A stretch of 48,054 bases of DNA from Bacteroidaceae bacterium (GCA_017531985.1 JAFXJY010000010.1:1-48054); one strand, 5' to 3'. Shown: positions 16,658-25,932, counted from the first letter of the stretch. Notes: a model not told the origin generated them from the letters alone. Numbers and translations: made by a program.

Positions 16658-19093
16658 ATGTTTAGCGATAAAGAAGAAAAATCAGCTCATATTATGCCTA
16701 TTTTTGCCGAGATTTCGGCTCCCATAGATACCGATGAAGGGGATGTGCAAATCGATACCAATGACCTACCTATACTCACATTGCGTAACATGGTATTGTT
16801 CCCCGGTGTGGCTATGCCCGTTATGATAGGTCGTAAAAAAACGTTGAGACTGGTGCGTGAAGCCCAACGTCGTCACAAACTCATCGGTGTGGCTTGTCAA
16901 GTTGATGCCGAAGTCGAAGATCCTTCTGTTGAGGATTTGTATCGTGTGGGTGTAGTGGCCGAGGTCATTAAAATTCTTGAAATGCCCGATGATACTACTA
17001 CGGTCATTTTGCAAGGAAAGCAACGTATGGAGGTGGGTGAACAGACTGCTTCCGAACCCTATATGCGAGCCAATGTCAAGTTGCTCGATGAAGTCTATCC
17101 CGACAAGAATGATAAGGAATTTAGTGCTTTGATGTTGTCTATCAAGGAGTTGATGATAAAGATGCTCCGTACCGTAGGCGACTCGGGTAAGGAGATGGCT
17201 TTTGCGGTTAATAACATCGATAGTGCGACTTATCTGACCAATTTTGTCGCTTGCAACTCACCTCTAGAAGCTGCCGACAAGCAGATGCTACTCGATGTGG
17301 AGAGTCTCAAAGTGCGTGCTTTCCGCCTCTTTGAAGTGTTGAGTCGAGAAGCCCAACTCATAGATATCAAGGCCGATATACAGTCTAAAACGCGTGAAGG
17401 TATTAGCCAACAACAACGTGAACACTTCTTGCAACAACAGATTCGTACCATCCAAGAGGAACTCGGTGGCGATGGAGTAGATCAAGAAATTCAGGACCTG
17501 CGTGAACGTGCCGAGGAGAAAAACTGGAATGAAAATGTAGCTAAAATATTTGAAAAAGAGGTGCGAAAACTCGAACGTCTGCACCCTCAGACTCCCGATT
17601 ATTCGGTGCAATATAGCTACTTGGATAACTTACTTAACTTGCCTTGGAACGAAGTGAGTGAAGATTATATTAACCTGAAAGAAGCTCGTAAAATTCTTGA
17701 TGAAGACCATTATGGACTCGAAAAAGTCAAAGAACGCATCATCGAGCATCTGGCAGTCGTCAAGCTCACCGACCTCTCGCATGCTCCCATTTTGTGTCTC
17801 TATGGACCTCCCGGAGTGGGTAAGACATCGCTGGGTAAGAGTATAGCTCGTGCATTGCATCGCGAGTATGTGCGTATTTCGTTGGGCGGTCTTCACGACG
17901 AAGCCGAGATACGCGGTCACCGTCGTACTTACATCGGTGCCATGCCCGGTCGCATCATGCAAGCCATCACTAAGGCCAAGAAGAGTAATCCGGTCTTTGT
18001 GCTTGATGAAATAGATAAAATAGGTAATGATTATAAAGGTGATCCTGCATCGGCATTGCTCGAAGTTCTTGACCCGGAGCAAAACTCCGCTTTCCACGAT
18101 AATTATATCGATGTCGATTACGATCTCTCCAACGTATTCTTCATAGCCACAGCCAATGACCTCAGTACTATATCGCGTCCATTGCTCGATCGTATGGAAC
18201 TGATAGACATTAGCGGTTACATCCTCGAAGAGAAAATAGAGATAGCACGTCGTCACCTCATTCCCAAGCAGATGAAAGCTCATGGTCTTACCAAGACCGA
18301 TGTAGATTTGCCCAAAAAGACCATCTCGGCCATCATCGACCGTTACACTCGCGAGTCGGGAGTGCGTCTGTTGGATAAGATGCTTGCCAAGGTTATGCGT
18401 AAGATTGCTCTACGCAAGGCCGAAGAGACCGAATATAATACAACCATCAGTGTCGATGACTTGAAAACATACCTTGGTGTACCCACTAATGTGGCTGATG
18501 TGTATGAAGGAAATGACAATGCCGGCGTAGTGACAGGATTGGCTTGGACAGCTGTCGGTGGCGAAATTCTCTTTATTGAGTCGAGTCTTAGCAAGGGCAA
18601 AGGTGAGAAGTTGACACTCACCGGAAATTTGGGCGATGTGATGAAGGAATCGGCGGTCATAGCAATGCAGTACATTAAGGCACATGCTCACATCTTGGGT
18701 CTATCGGAGGATGTATTTGATAAGTGGAATGTACACATCCATGTTCCCGAAGGGGCTATTCCCAAGGATGGACCATCGGCGGGTATCACTATGGCCACAT
18801 CGTTGGCTTCGGTTTTCACACAACGCAAAGTAAGAGCCCGTGTCGCTATGACCGGTGAGATTACTCTTCGCGGTAAAGTGCTGCCCGTAGGTGGTATCAA
18901 GGAAAAAATTCTTGCTGCCAAGCGTTCGGGTATGAAGGAGATTATCCTATCGGAAGATAACCGTAAGGATATAGAGGAAATCAATGAAATATACCTCAAA
19001 GGGCTCACTTTCCATTATGTAAAGACCATCAAAGATGTGTGGGACATAGCTCTTACTTCACAGAAAGTACCCAATGCACTTACTATTGAGTAA
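16658..19093 (+). CDS. lon: ATP-dependent protease Lon (LonA type)
   Basis: 811 aa from ATG 16658 (the frame also has an ATG at 16631, giving an odd hydrophobic start MITIKLYII; the downstream start is preferred). It degrades damaged and regulatory proteins in the cytosol. The LON substrate-binding domain begins LPILTLRNMVLFPGVAMPV; a coiled segment with the QQQREHFLQQQIRTIQEELG signature follows; the AAA+ Walker A is YGPPGVGKTSLGKS (about 384-397), with VFVLDEIDKIG as Walker B; the protease dyad is Ser near 706 (PKDGPSAGITMATSLAS) and Lys near 748 (VGGIKEKILAAKRSG). Full length and intact. A sigma-54-like promoter lies upstream, and a 2-hydroxyacid dehydrogenase gene follows after 27 bp. Confidence 0.96.
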   Translation: MFSDKEEKSAHIMPIFAEISAPIDTDEGDVQIDTNDLPILTLRNMVLFPGVAMPVMIGRKKTLRLVREAQRRHKLIGVACQVDAEVEDPSVEDLYRVGVVAEVIKILEMPDDTTTVILQGKQRMEVGEQTASEPYMRANVKLLDEVYPDKNDKEFSALMLSIKELMIKMLRTVGDSGKEMAFAVNNIDSATYLTNFVACNSPLEAADKQMLLDVESLKVRAFRLFEVLSREAQLIDIKADIQSKTREGISQQQREHFLQQQIRTIQEELGGDGVDQEIQDLRERAEEKNWNENVAKIFEKEVRKLERLHPQTPDYSVQYSYLDNLLNLPWNEVSEDYINLKEARKILDEDHYGLEKVKERIIEHLAVVKLTDLSHAPILCLYGPPGVGKTSLGKSIARALHREYVRISLGGLHDEAEIRGHRRTYIGAMPGRIMQAITKAKKSNPVFVLDEIDKIGNDYKGDPASALLEVLDPEQNSAFHDNYIDVDYDLSNVFFIATANDLSTISRPLLDRMELIDISGYILEEKIEIARRHLIPKQMKAHGLTKTDVDLPKKTISAIIDRYTRESGVRLLDKMLAKVMRKIALRKAEETEYNTTISVDDLKTYLGVPTNVADVYEGNDNAGVVTGLAWTAVGGEILFIESSLSKGKGEKLTLTGNLGDVMKESAVIAMQYIKAHAHILGLSEDVFDKWNVHIHVPEGAIPKDGPSAGITMATSLASVFTQRKVRARVAMTGEITLRGKVLPVGGIKEKILAAKRSGMKEIILSEDNRKDIEEINEIYLKGLTFHYVKTIKDVWDIALTSQKVPNALTIE

Positions 19094-19120
19094 TTATAAT
19101 AACCCCATAACCGATTAATC

Positions 19121-20083
19121 ATGGAAAAGAAAAATATAGTAGTCCTTGACGGCTACACTCTCAATCCCGGCGATCTCTCATGGGACGCATTGCACGAGTT
19201 AGGTAATTGTACTATCTACGACCGTACGGCTCCCGATCAAGTGGTAGAGCGTTGCCAAGATGCCGATATTGTGCTTACCAACAAAGTCCTCTTGCGAGAG
19301 TCGGAAATACAACAACTGCCTCGACTACGCTACATCGGTGTACTGGCCACCGGCTACAATGTTATCGACTTGTCGGCGGCAGCAGCCCGTGGTATTGTTG
19401 TAACCAACATACCGGCTTATAGTACAGCTTCGGTAGCACAGATGGTATTTGCACACTTGCTCAACATTGTAAACGCTGTGCAACAACACACTGAGAGTGT
19501 ACGTAATGGCGAGTGGTGTCGTTCGACCGATTTCAGCTATATGCTCTCACCGCAGACTGAATTGGCCGGTAAAACTATCGGTATTGTGGGCTTAGGGAAT
19601 ATAGGTCGTACCGTTGCCGATATTGCACATGCTTTCGGGATGCGAGTCATTGCCAAGACCTCCCGTCGAGCCGAGGATTTGCCATCCTATATCACCCCCA
19701 TGCCTCTTGACGCACTTCTTGCAGAGAGTGATGTTATCACGCTCCATTGTCCTCTCACCCCCGACACGCAACACCTTATCAATAAGCATACACTTACGCT
19801 CATGAAGCAAGGTGCTATACTCATCAATACCGGTCGTGGACCACTCATCGATGAAGAAGCCGTAGCCGATGCACTTAACAGTGGGCATCTGCGTGCCGTA
19901 GGTGTCGATGTTCTTGCGGTAGAACCGGCTTCTTGTCACAATCCGCTCTTGCAAGCTCGCAATGCATTCTTCACACCCCACATCGCTTGGGCTACCTACG
20001 AAGCTCGTGTACGGCTTATGAACATCTGCCTTGATAACATTCGTGCCTACCTTGCCGGGACTCCAATCAATCGTGTCGGATAG
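19121..20083 (+). CDS. D-2-hydroxyacid dehydrogenase (glycerate/hydroxypyruvate type)
   Basis: 320 aa, NAD-dependent D-isomer 2-hydroxyacid dehydrogenase. The Rossmann motif is GIVGLGNIGRTVADIA. The catalytic triad is visible as Arg in INTGRGPLIDE, Glu in VLAVEPA and His in FTPHIAWAT. The early segment LPRLRYIGVLATGYNVIDL is typical of glycerate dehydrogenases such as HprA, which reduce hydroxypyruvate or glyoxylate; exact substrate is inferred. It follows lon by 27 bp and ends before a perfect 17-bp terminator, so it shares the lon transcript. Confidence 0.9.
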   Translation: MEKKNIVVLDGYTLNPGDLSWDALHELGNCTIYDRTAPDQVVERCQDADIVLTNKVLLRESEIQQLPRLRYIGVLATGYNVIDLSAAAARGIVVTNIPAYSTASVAQMVFAHLLNIVNAVQQHTESVRNGEWCRSTDFSYMLSPQTELAGKTIGIVGLGNIGRTVADIAHAFGMRVIAKTSRRAEDLPSYITPMPLDALLAESDVITLHCPLTPDTQHLINKHTLTLMKQGAILINTGRGPLIDEEAVADALNSGHLRAVGVDVLAVEPASCHNPLLQARNAFFTPHIAWATYEARVRLMNICLDNIRAYLAGTPINRVG

Positions 20084-20165
20084 ATTAATATCGCAGCTTG
20101 TGTGAATCTTGTGTCAAGCCGAAAATAGCACTTTCACTTTTCGCAATTGTTACATTGAGGATATG

Positions 20166-20209
20166 AAAAAAGAACTGACTCCCTATGTTGGAGGAGTCAG
20201 TTCTTTTTT
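20166..20209 (+). terminator. Terminator of the lon operon
   Basis: Perfect 17-bp stem (20166-20182 with 20193-20209) with a 10-nt loop; the right arm ends in TTTTTT. A-rich left arm and T-rich right arm make it usable on both strands. Confidence 0.93.
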
Positions 20210-20253
20210 GTTAAAAAATAAATAATAACATTGGAAATAATGATATAAAACTA

Positions 20254-20284
20254 TTGCTGCAATCAATAATATACGTTACCTTTG
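20254..20284 (+). promoter_or_regulatory. Promoter of the sorted exoprotein gene at 20617
   Basis: TTG (20254-20256) and TACCTTTG (20277-20284) separated by 20 nt. The predicted start near 20291 leaves a leader of about 325 nt, part of which is a MITE. Confidence 0.65.
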
Positions 20285-20287
20285 TGC

Positions 20288-20361
20288 CGCTATTTACTTA
20301 TGCATGATAGTCGACTATGAGTATTGTGTAATAGCGAGTTAAGAGTATCTTGCAAAGATAC
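20288..20361 (+). promoter_or_regulatory. Structured 5' leader segment
   Basis: Two stem-loops follow the promoter. The first is CGCTATT...AATAGCG (20288-20294 with 20330-20336) enclosing a dyad ATAGTCGACTAT. The second is GTATCTT-GCA-AAGATAC (20345-20361). No known riboswitch could be assigned. Confidence 0.4.
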
Positions 20362-20406
20362 ATCGATGCAACCTGATTGCTCTGATAATGATGAAAAATA
20401 AATATA

Positions 20407-20589
20407 GGTGAGTTCTATAAATTAGGTCGATTTGATTTGAAAGGATATATTAGGTATCTTTCTTCTGATGGCACAATGAAAGTATTGTAACAGAATAAAA
20501 ATGAGAAAATGCCAAGATAAACTCCCGAAGCGACTAAAATAGAGACCACCGGCAATGAATTTTACATTTACCGATTTATGAAACATATC
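20407..20589 (+). repeat. MITE-like element E1 (subfamily A, 183 bp)
   Basis: Termini GGTGAGTTCTATAAATTAGG and, reading inwards from the right, GATATGTTTCATAAATCGG. The interior matches E3 (33709-33898), including CACAATGAAAGTATTGTAAC and GCGACTAAAATAGA. It sits inside the 5' leader of the 20617 gene, and its right end supplies the false upstream ATG at 20578. No clear target duplication. Confidence 0.75.
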
Positions 20590-20616
20590 TGTATAATAAC
20601 TCAAAAATCTACTGCA

Positions 20617-22425
20617 ATGAAAAAAATCCTACTCACGATTTTTTCCTGCCTGCTCACTATTATTAGCATGCAGGCTGATAGTTATGTGAAAGTAACTTCT
20701 ACTCCTGCCGATTGGAGTGGTGATTACCTTATAGTTTATGAGACCGGGAAAGTCGCTTTCAATGGTGGCTTGTCAAAACTTGATGCCACATTCAATACTA
20801 TTGCGGTGGACATTGTCGATAATGAAATAGCAGCTGATAATAAAACAAATGCTGCCAAATTTACTATCGAAGCTGTGAGTGGTGGATATGCAATTAAATC
20901 AGCATCCGGCAATTATATCGGAGTGACAAGTTATAGTAATGGTTTGAAGCAAAATGTAAGTGCAGCAACTTATAAACCTCACACTATATCTCTTCAAGGA
21001 AGTGGCGATGTTGTAATTACAATACTTGTAAGTGATGGTAAGACCATGACAATGAGATATAATAAAGCAAGTGATCAGAGTCGATTTAGATATTTTAAAT
21101 CAGGTCAGCAAGCTATACAATTATATAAATATACTTCCGGTGGAGGTGAAGAGGATACGACACCTATTCTTGCATCGGATGTCGATAAATTGTCGTTTAA
21201 GACCTCACTTGGAACAGTTTCTGATTCTCAGACGATAGCATTAACTGTGAAAAATATAGAAAATGTAACCGTTACATGTGATCATTCGGCTTTTCAAGTA
21301 TCAGATAAAGGTAATTATACCTATGATGTTACATTTACTGCTCCCAATGAAGAGGGTATAACCAACGGTACACTTACTTTTACAGCCGACGGAGTTGATC
21401 CGGTGCAAGTAGCTCTTGTGGGTGAGGCTGTTAATGAGGTTACCATTTGGGAAGAAGATTTTGTCGACGATACTACTCCCTATGCACTGACATATACCAA
21501 TGGCGGTACAACCACTAAAATTTTTAATGAAAAACTTGCGGGAGGAACGGCTCCTGAACTTCTCATTAGTAAGGGAAATGGTGTAATGTCAGTCAATATA
21601 ACTGATTTGAAAGGTTGTTCGGGCAACTTGACACTTACATTTGTATCCAACCATGCCGATTATCTGACAGTGAGTTCTTCAACCACCGGTGTGACTGTGT
21701 CAAAAAATACAAATACCCATTACACTGTAACAATTCCTTCGGGATTGGCATCACTTAACCTTACATTTAAAAATACGAATAGCAGCAATACTCGTGTTGA
21801 TGATTTCTTGCTCGTAGGTACTGCTCCTATCCCCGAAAATATTGAAAGTGAACGTTGCTATTCGATTGCCATAGGTACTGCATGGGATGAACCGGAGGGT
21901 TGCTGGTATGCTGCCAAGTTTATCAATAAGAATACCGGTGCTTACACATGGGCTGCTGTTTCGGGAACCGATGCGATGGCGAATGGCTACATCTTCTATC
22001 TTGCTGCCGGTAATACTCCGGTGATGCGTGCCAAGACTGAGTCTGCTGCTTACCGATATACTCATGTCGAGTTTGTACAACTTCCGGCCTCGTATGAAGT
22101 ACCCGAAGTTATTCGCGACATTGAACTTACCGGTGTCGTAGGGTATAAGACGACAGGCGAACTGTTTTACGATGGTGAGTCGTCGACAACCTACGATCTT
22201 GCAATGGGTGTGTGGAAAGATATAGCAACCGGTATCAACGATGTCGATGTGGTTAATGCTATAACTTACACCCATGGTATAGTAACAGCCACAGGCGTTA
22301 TTGAGGTGTTCGATATGAGTGGCAGTATGGTTGCTCGTGCCAATAATTATCTCAACATTAGCGGTTTGAATAGCGGAATCTATATTGTGCGTTGCGGTGA
22401 AAATGTTAGCAAAGTAGTGCGTTGA
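20617..22425 (+). CDS. Secreted multi-domain protein with type IX-like sorting domain
   Basis: 602 aa from ATG 20617 (MKKILLTIFSCLLTIISMQA, signal peptide). The frame also opens at 20578, but that ATG lies in the MITE terminus and would spoil the signal peptide. Residues about 20-165 form the domain with WSGDYLIVYETGKVAFNGG, common at the start of Bacteroidales secreted nuclease-like proteins. Residues about 180-275 are an Ig/BACON-like strand region (VTCDHSAFQVSDKGNYTYDVTF). A jelly-roll-like domain follows (TIWEEDFVDDTTPYALTYTN to RVDDFLLVGTAP). The end (IEVFDMSGSMVARANN, ISGLNSGIYIVRCGENVSKVV) is a sorting domain. No nuclease residues were found, so it is called a surface or secreted protein of unknown role. 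Confidence 0.8.
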   Translation: MKKILLTIFSCLLTIISMQADSYVKVTSTPADWSGDYLIVYETGKVAFNGGLSKLDATFNTIAVDIVDNEIAADNKTNAAKFTIEAVSGGYAIKSASGNYIGVTSYSNGLKQNVSAATYKPHTISLQGSGDVVITILVSDGKTMTMRYNKASDQSRFRYFKSGQQAIQLYKYTSGGGEEDTTPILASDVDKLSFKTSLGTVSDSQTIALTVKNIENVTVTCDHSAFQVSDKGNYTYDVTFTAPNEEGITNGTLTFTADGVDPVQVALVGEAVNEVTIWEEDFVDDTTPYALTYTNGGTTTKIFNEKLAGGTAPELLISKGNGVMSVNITDLKGCSGNLTLTFVSNHADYLTVSSSTTGVTVSKNTNTHYTVTIPSGLASLNLTFKNTNSSNTRVDDFLLVGTAPIPENIESERCYSIAIGTAWDEPEGCWYAAKFINKNTGAYTWAAVSGTDAMANGYIFYLAAGNTPVMRAKTESAAYRYTHVEFVQLPASYEVPEVIRDIELTGVVGYKTTGELFYDGESSTTYDLAMGVWKDIATGINDVDVVNAITYTHGIVTATGVIEVFDMSGSMVARANNYLNISGLNSGIYIVRCGENVSKVVR

Positions 22426-22446
22426 TAAGAGATACCGATAAGAGAT

Positions 22447-22498
22447 ACAAACAACTCCGTTGCTTCACTTCACGCCTTGAAGCAACGGGGTTGTTTGT
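22447..22498 (+). terminator. Long hairpin after the 20617 gene
   Basis: 21-bp stem with one G-U pair (22447-22467 with 22478-22498) and a 10-nt loop, 22 bp past the stop. There is no strong T-run after it. Confidence 0.75.
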
Positions 22499-22518
22499 AC
22501 GTTGTGTTCTATACATTA

Positions 22519-22686
22519 GTGAGTTTCGGTCAATGGCTTAGTCATGATTGATGATTTTCTCTTAGAGTCGATTGGAGGCTTTGAGCAAAGGTGCATAGCG
22601 AGCTATTATCTTATGTGCATTCTTAATTGGTAAAAACAGATGTGTGCTAATCAATATCAATGACCGATCAATTGATAAAATTTCAA
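22519..22686 (+). repeat. Degenerate MITE-like element E6 (subfamily B)
   Basis: Left part GTGAGTTTCGGTCAATGGC and the following ATGATTGATGATTTTCTCTT match E4 closely. The core ATAGCGAGCTAT is a perfect palindrome. The right end CAATTGATAAAATTTCA matches the E5 end. Same orientation as E4. Confidence 0.6.
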
Positions 22687-22726
22687 AAATATCGACTCTG
22701 ACAGCTGTGATATGAAAAATCATCCT

Positions 22727-22734
22727 TACATTTG
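22727..22734 (+). promoter_or_regulatory. Promoter -7 element of the lipoprotein gene
   Basis: TACATTTG directly before ATGATG at 22736/22739; the message would be leaderless or nearly so. It argues against the ATG at 22712. Confidence 0.45.
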
Positions 22735-22735
22735 T

Positions 22736-23671
22736 ATGATGAAACAATCGATAGAGTATATAGCTTTTCTTGTGGTATCACTGCTGTTGGTGTCGTGCTA
22801 TACAGCCACTGAGTCGACACCTCGCATCAAGGTCGACAAGGACATCATACGTCGTATTACAGCCGAGGAGGCGGTCATGGATAATAACTTTGTGGAGCAT
22901 GGCTGTCACACATGGCTTACAGGCAAGACTTTTACCTCGGTCGATAGTCGTCTGTCGCCGGTATTACGACCCGAGGACAATGATGTGTCGGATGAGGTCG
23001 ACATGATGGGCAAGAACTTTGTATATTGCGGTTTTCGCGAAGATAATATCTATGGCAACAAAGATGTTGTGTATCTGCTCTTTGACTGCGAAGGAAGTAA
23101 ATACTCTTATTATACCGGCAAGTCGATGCAAGAGATAGAGACAACCAATTATCAGCCATTGATACCGTCGCTTGTCGACATGGATGTGGTGGCAATGGCT
23201 CGCTCGCTGTTTGTTGGCAAGACTCTCTATATCAAGAGTAACAGGTGGTACAATCCCCAAGGTGAGCTGATGCAAGGTAGGCAACTTGTGTCGGTAAGAG
23301 TCACCGGAGTAGAGCCGGGCAATAATGTCTTGCCACTGGCTATCTGCTATGTCGATGAAAGAGGTGTACAGGCACAAGTATATATTACTACTAAGAGTTC
23401 TTCGCAGACACAAATGCTTACCTTCGATCGTCTCTTTTCCTATGACGACCCTCGACTGCAACACCCCGACATCTCAGACGAGGTGTGGAAAGCTATTACC
23501 GAGGCCCGACTTATGCAGGGTATGACCAAGGTAGAGTGCCGCTTGGCGATAGGAACACCTTCGGAAGTTAAGAAAATACCTACTTACAGCGGGCTGAAAG
23601 AGCAGTGGTTGTACAACTCGGGTGCTTATCTATTCTTCTCCGATGGCGTGTTGGAGGAGTTCCGACAGTAG
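22736..23671 (+). CDS. Lipoprotein with BamE/SmpA-like C-terminus
   Basis: 311 aa. Signal and lipobox MMKQSIEYIAFLVVSLLLVSC, so it is anchored through Cys. The frame opens at 22712 but a -7 box lies between that ATG and 22736. The central part (about 60-220) is not recognised. The last about 60 residues, ARLMQGMTKVECRLAIGTPS and EQWLYNSGAYLFFSDGVLE, fit the SmpA/BamE pattern (GMTxxEvr-lG-P ... W-Y ... y-F-dG-l). BamE proteins assist outer-membrane protein assembly, but many lipoproteins use this fold for other purposes. murB follows 42 bp downstream on the same strand. Confidence 0.75.
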   Translation: MMKQSIEYIAFLVVSLLLVSCYTATESTPRIKVDKDIIRRITAEEAVMDNNFVEHGCHTWLTGKTFTSVDSRLSPVLRPEDNDVSDEVDMMGKNFVYCGFREDNIYGNKDVVYLLFDCEGSKYSYYTGKSMQEIETTNYQPLIPSLVDMDVVAMARSLFVGKTLYIKSNRWYNPQGELMQGRQLVSVRVTGVEPGNNVLPLAICYVDERGVQAQVYITTKSSSQTQMLTFDRLFSYDDPRLQHPDISDEVWKAITEARLMQGMTKVECRLAIGTPSEVKKIPTYSGLKEQWLYNSGAYLFFSDGVLEEFRQ

Positions 23672-23713
23672 ATATTATATGGTTAACTCTCTTATGCTCA
23701 TGATACTCACACT

Positions 23714-24718
23714 ATGATACAAGAAAACGTAGATATAACACATCGTCACACATTTGCAATAGCCACGCAAGCACGAGCTTGGGCTGACTATACTACTATC
23801 GACGAATTGCGACAACTCATTGCCACAGCTCGTGAACGTAACCTCGATTTTATGCCCATCGGTGAGGGTAGTAACTTGCTATTTGTCAAGAATTATTCAG
23901 GTCTGTTATTGCATTCCTGTATTCGCACCATCGAAACGATACGAGAGGATGATGAATGGGTGTGGGTCAAGGCTGGCAGTGGTTGGATATGGGACGATTT
24001 TGTAGCCCATTGTGTGCAGCAAGGTTGGGGTGGTGTGGAAAACTTGTCATACATCCCCGGTACAGTCGGTGCCAGTGCTGTCCAGAATGTGGGTGCTTAT
24101 GGGGTAGAGGCTTGTGATGTGATAGAACAGGTCTCGGTACTCGATATCGAAACACTGCAAGAACACACATTTACGGTCGAAGAGTGTCTATATGGTTATC
24201 GATCCAGCCTTTTTAAAACCGAATGGCGAGGTATGTTTATTGTCACAGCTGTCACTTACCGACTATCGAAAAAACCTCAATTTAAGCTTGCATATGGCAA
24301 CATGAAAGCAATGGTAGGAGAGAAACCGACCTTGCAGTCGGTGCGTGATGCTGTAATAGCAATACGTCGCAGCAAATTGCCTGAACCATCGGTGTGTGGC
24401 AGTGCCGGTAGTTTCTTTGTCAACCCTGTTATATCTCGTGAACAATACGCATCACTGCTTGAAACTTTCCCCGATATGCCTTGTTACGAAGTCGATGAAG
24501 AACGAGTGAAAGTTCCTGCCGGTTGGCTCATTGATCGTCAAGGTTGGAAAGGAAAGTGTGTAGGCGATGCAATGGTATATCCTCAGCAGTGTTTAGTCAT
24601 TGTCAACAAGGGTAATGCACGGGCCGGTCATGTAGTACAGTTGGCTCAGGATATTGCTTTCTCGGTTTTCATGGCTTATAATATATTGATTACGCCCGAG
24701 GTGAACTATGTTTATTAG
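23714..24718 (+). CDS. murB: UDP-N-acetylenolpyruvoylglucosamine reductase, type I
   Basis: 334 aa, close to the E. coli length (342). It is the FAD enzyme that reduces UDP-GlcNAc-enolpyruvate to UDP-MurNAc in peptidoglycan synthesis. FAD-binding segments are FMPIGEGSNLLF and LSYIPGTVGASAVQNVGAYG. The substrate loop YGYRSSLFK and the catalytic CGSAGSFFVNP (Ser proton donor) and C-terminal TPEVNYV (Glu) are present. The extra Tyr-loop segment marks it as type I. Preceded by a lipoprotein gene on the same strand; a MITE (E4) starts 45 bp after its stop and no terminator was found. Confidence 0.96.
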   Translation: MIQENVDITHRHTFAIATQARAWADYTTIDELRQLIATARERNLDFMPIGEGSNLLFVKNYSGLLLHSCIRTIETIREDDEWVWVKAGSGWIWDDFVAHCVQQGWGGVENLSYIPGTVGASAVQNVGAYGVEACDVIEQVSVLDIETLQEHTFTVEECLYGYRSSLFKTEWRGMFIVTAVTYRLSKKPQFKLAYGNMKAMVGEKPTLQSVRDAVIAIRRSKLPEPSVCGSAGSFFVNPVISREQYASLLETFPDMPCYEVDEERVKVPAGWLIDRQGWKGKCVGDAMVYPQQCLVIVNKGNARAGHVVQLAQDIAFSVFMAYNILITPEVNYVY

Positions 24719-24762
24719 TTGACATGGTACTACTAATCAACCCATGTATGTGATACTAATCA

Positions 24763-24959
24763 GGGAGTTTCTATCAGTTGCTTTGTTATGATTGATGTTT
24801 TTTTCTTAGAGTGGATTTTAGACTTTGATCGAATGAACTTAGCGTGCTATGTGAATGAGGTCAAGACTGAAAAAAGCCTAGAAAAAACAACAAGCAAGCA
24901 AAAAAGAATCCCTCCCTTAACGAATGAATAATTAATCTGTGGAATTTATAGAACTTCCC
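24763..24959 (+). repeat. MITE-like element E4 (subfamily B, 197 bp) with ATCA target duplication
   Basis: Termini GGGAGTTTCTATCAGTTGC and, inwards from the right, GGGAAGTTCTATAAATTCC. The 4-bp ATCA is found directly on both sides (24759-24762, 24960-24963). Core TTAGCGTGCTAT. It lies 17 bp before the start of the MBL gene. Confidence 0.85.
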
Positions 24960-24976
24960 ATCAGTAAATAGTTAAT

Positions 24977-25735
24977 ATGAAACTACAATTTCTTGGAACC
25001 GGAACATCGACAGGAGTGCCACAACTGGGTTGTTCGTGCGAGGTTTGTACCAGTTCCGATCCTCGTGACAACCGATTGAGATGCTCGGCTCTACTCACTG
25101 TCGGTAGTAAAAATATACTCATCGATTGCACCCCCGACTTTCGTTATCAGGCACTGCGTGCCGGTATTGAACACATTGATACTGTCTTGTTGACTCACAG
25201 TCACTACGACCATACGGGTGGTATTGACGACTTGCGACCCTTTACTTATGCAAGACCGTTGCCCATGTACGCCGAGAAGAATGTCATTAATGATATACGC
25301 AACAGGTTGCCCTATTGCTTCATGGAAAATCCCTATCCCGGTATACCGCGTCTCGATGTGCGACCCATATCACCACAACATTCGTTCATGGTAGACGATA
25401 TAGAGATAGTTCCCTTGCGAGTGATGCATTATAACCTGCCCATCGTAGGTTTTCGCATAGGACGAATGGCTTATATTACCGACTGCCTTACAATGCCCGA
25501 CGAGACCAAGGCACAACTGCGAGACCTTGATGTGTTGGTACTGAATGCTTTGCGTCGAACGACGCACATTTCGCACCAGACACTCGATGATGCTCTTGCT
25601 CTTATTGAACAACTGGCACCGCGGCGAGCCTATCTTACACACATGTCCGATAGGATGGGTTTACACAGTGACATACAATCTATTGTACCTCAAAGTGTGG
25701 AGTTTGCTTACGATGGCCTATGTGTGGAAATATGA
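24977..25735 (+). CDS. MBL-fold hydrolase, PhnP-like
   Basis: 252 aa, the same length as E. coli PhnP. The metallo-beta-lactamase metal motif HSHYDHTGG is at residues 74-82, with Asp in YITDCLT and later His residues in LTHMSDRMG giving the di-metal site. The N-terminal GTSTGVPQLGCSCEVCTSS with three Cys recalls the PhnP zinc-binding loop. PhnP cleaves cyclic phosphodiesters (ribose 1,2-cyclic phosphate); no phn operon is nearby, so a broader phosphodiesterase role is more likely here. The gene is bracketed by two MITEs of the same subfamily in opposite orientation (E4 and E5), and E5 separates its stop from the terminator. Confidence 0.87.
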   Translation: MKLQFLGTGTSTGVPQLGCSCEVCTSSDPRDNRLRCSALLTVGSKNILIDCTPDFRYQALRAGIEHIDTVLLTHSHYDHTGGIDDLRPFTYARPLPMYAEKNVINDIRNRLPYCFMENPYPGIPRLDVRPISPQHSFMVDDIEIVPLRVMHYNLPIVGFRIGRMAYITDCLTMPDETKAQLRDLDVLVLNALRRTTHISHQTLDDALALIEQLAPRRAYLTHMSDRMGLHSDIQSIVPQSVEFAYDGLCVEI

Positions 25736-25737
25736 TA

Positions 25738-25932
25738 GAGGTATTTCTATAAATTGCACAGATAGTTGATTCATCAGTTCGCGGAATTATTCTTATGACC
25801 TGATTGATTACATTTTTGCCATTTTTCAGCCTTGACCTTAATTATATAGCCCACTAAGTTCATTCGGTCAAAACAAAAATTTTCTCAAAGAAACAGTCAT
25901 AAATCATAACAAAACAATTGATAAAAATTTCA
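25738..25932 (-). repeat. MITE-like element E5 (subfamily B), inverted relative to E4
   Basis: Starts 3 bp after the stop of the MBL gene with GAGGTATTTCTATAAATTGC and ends CAATTGATAAAAATTTCA. Read on this strand it aligns with the reverse complement of E4, sharing CTTGACC, CTAAGTTCATTCG and AATCATAACAAA. No exact target duplication remains. Confidence 0.7.
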
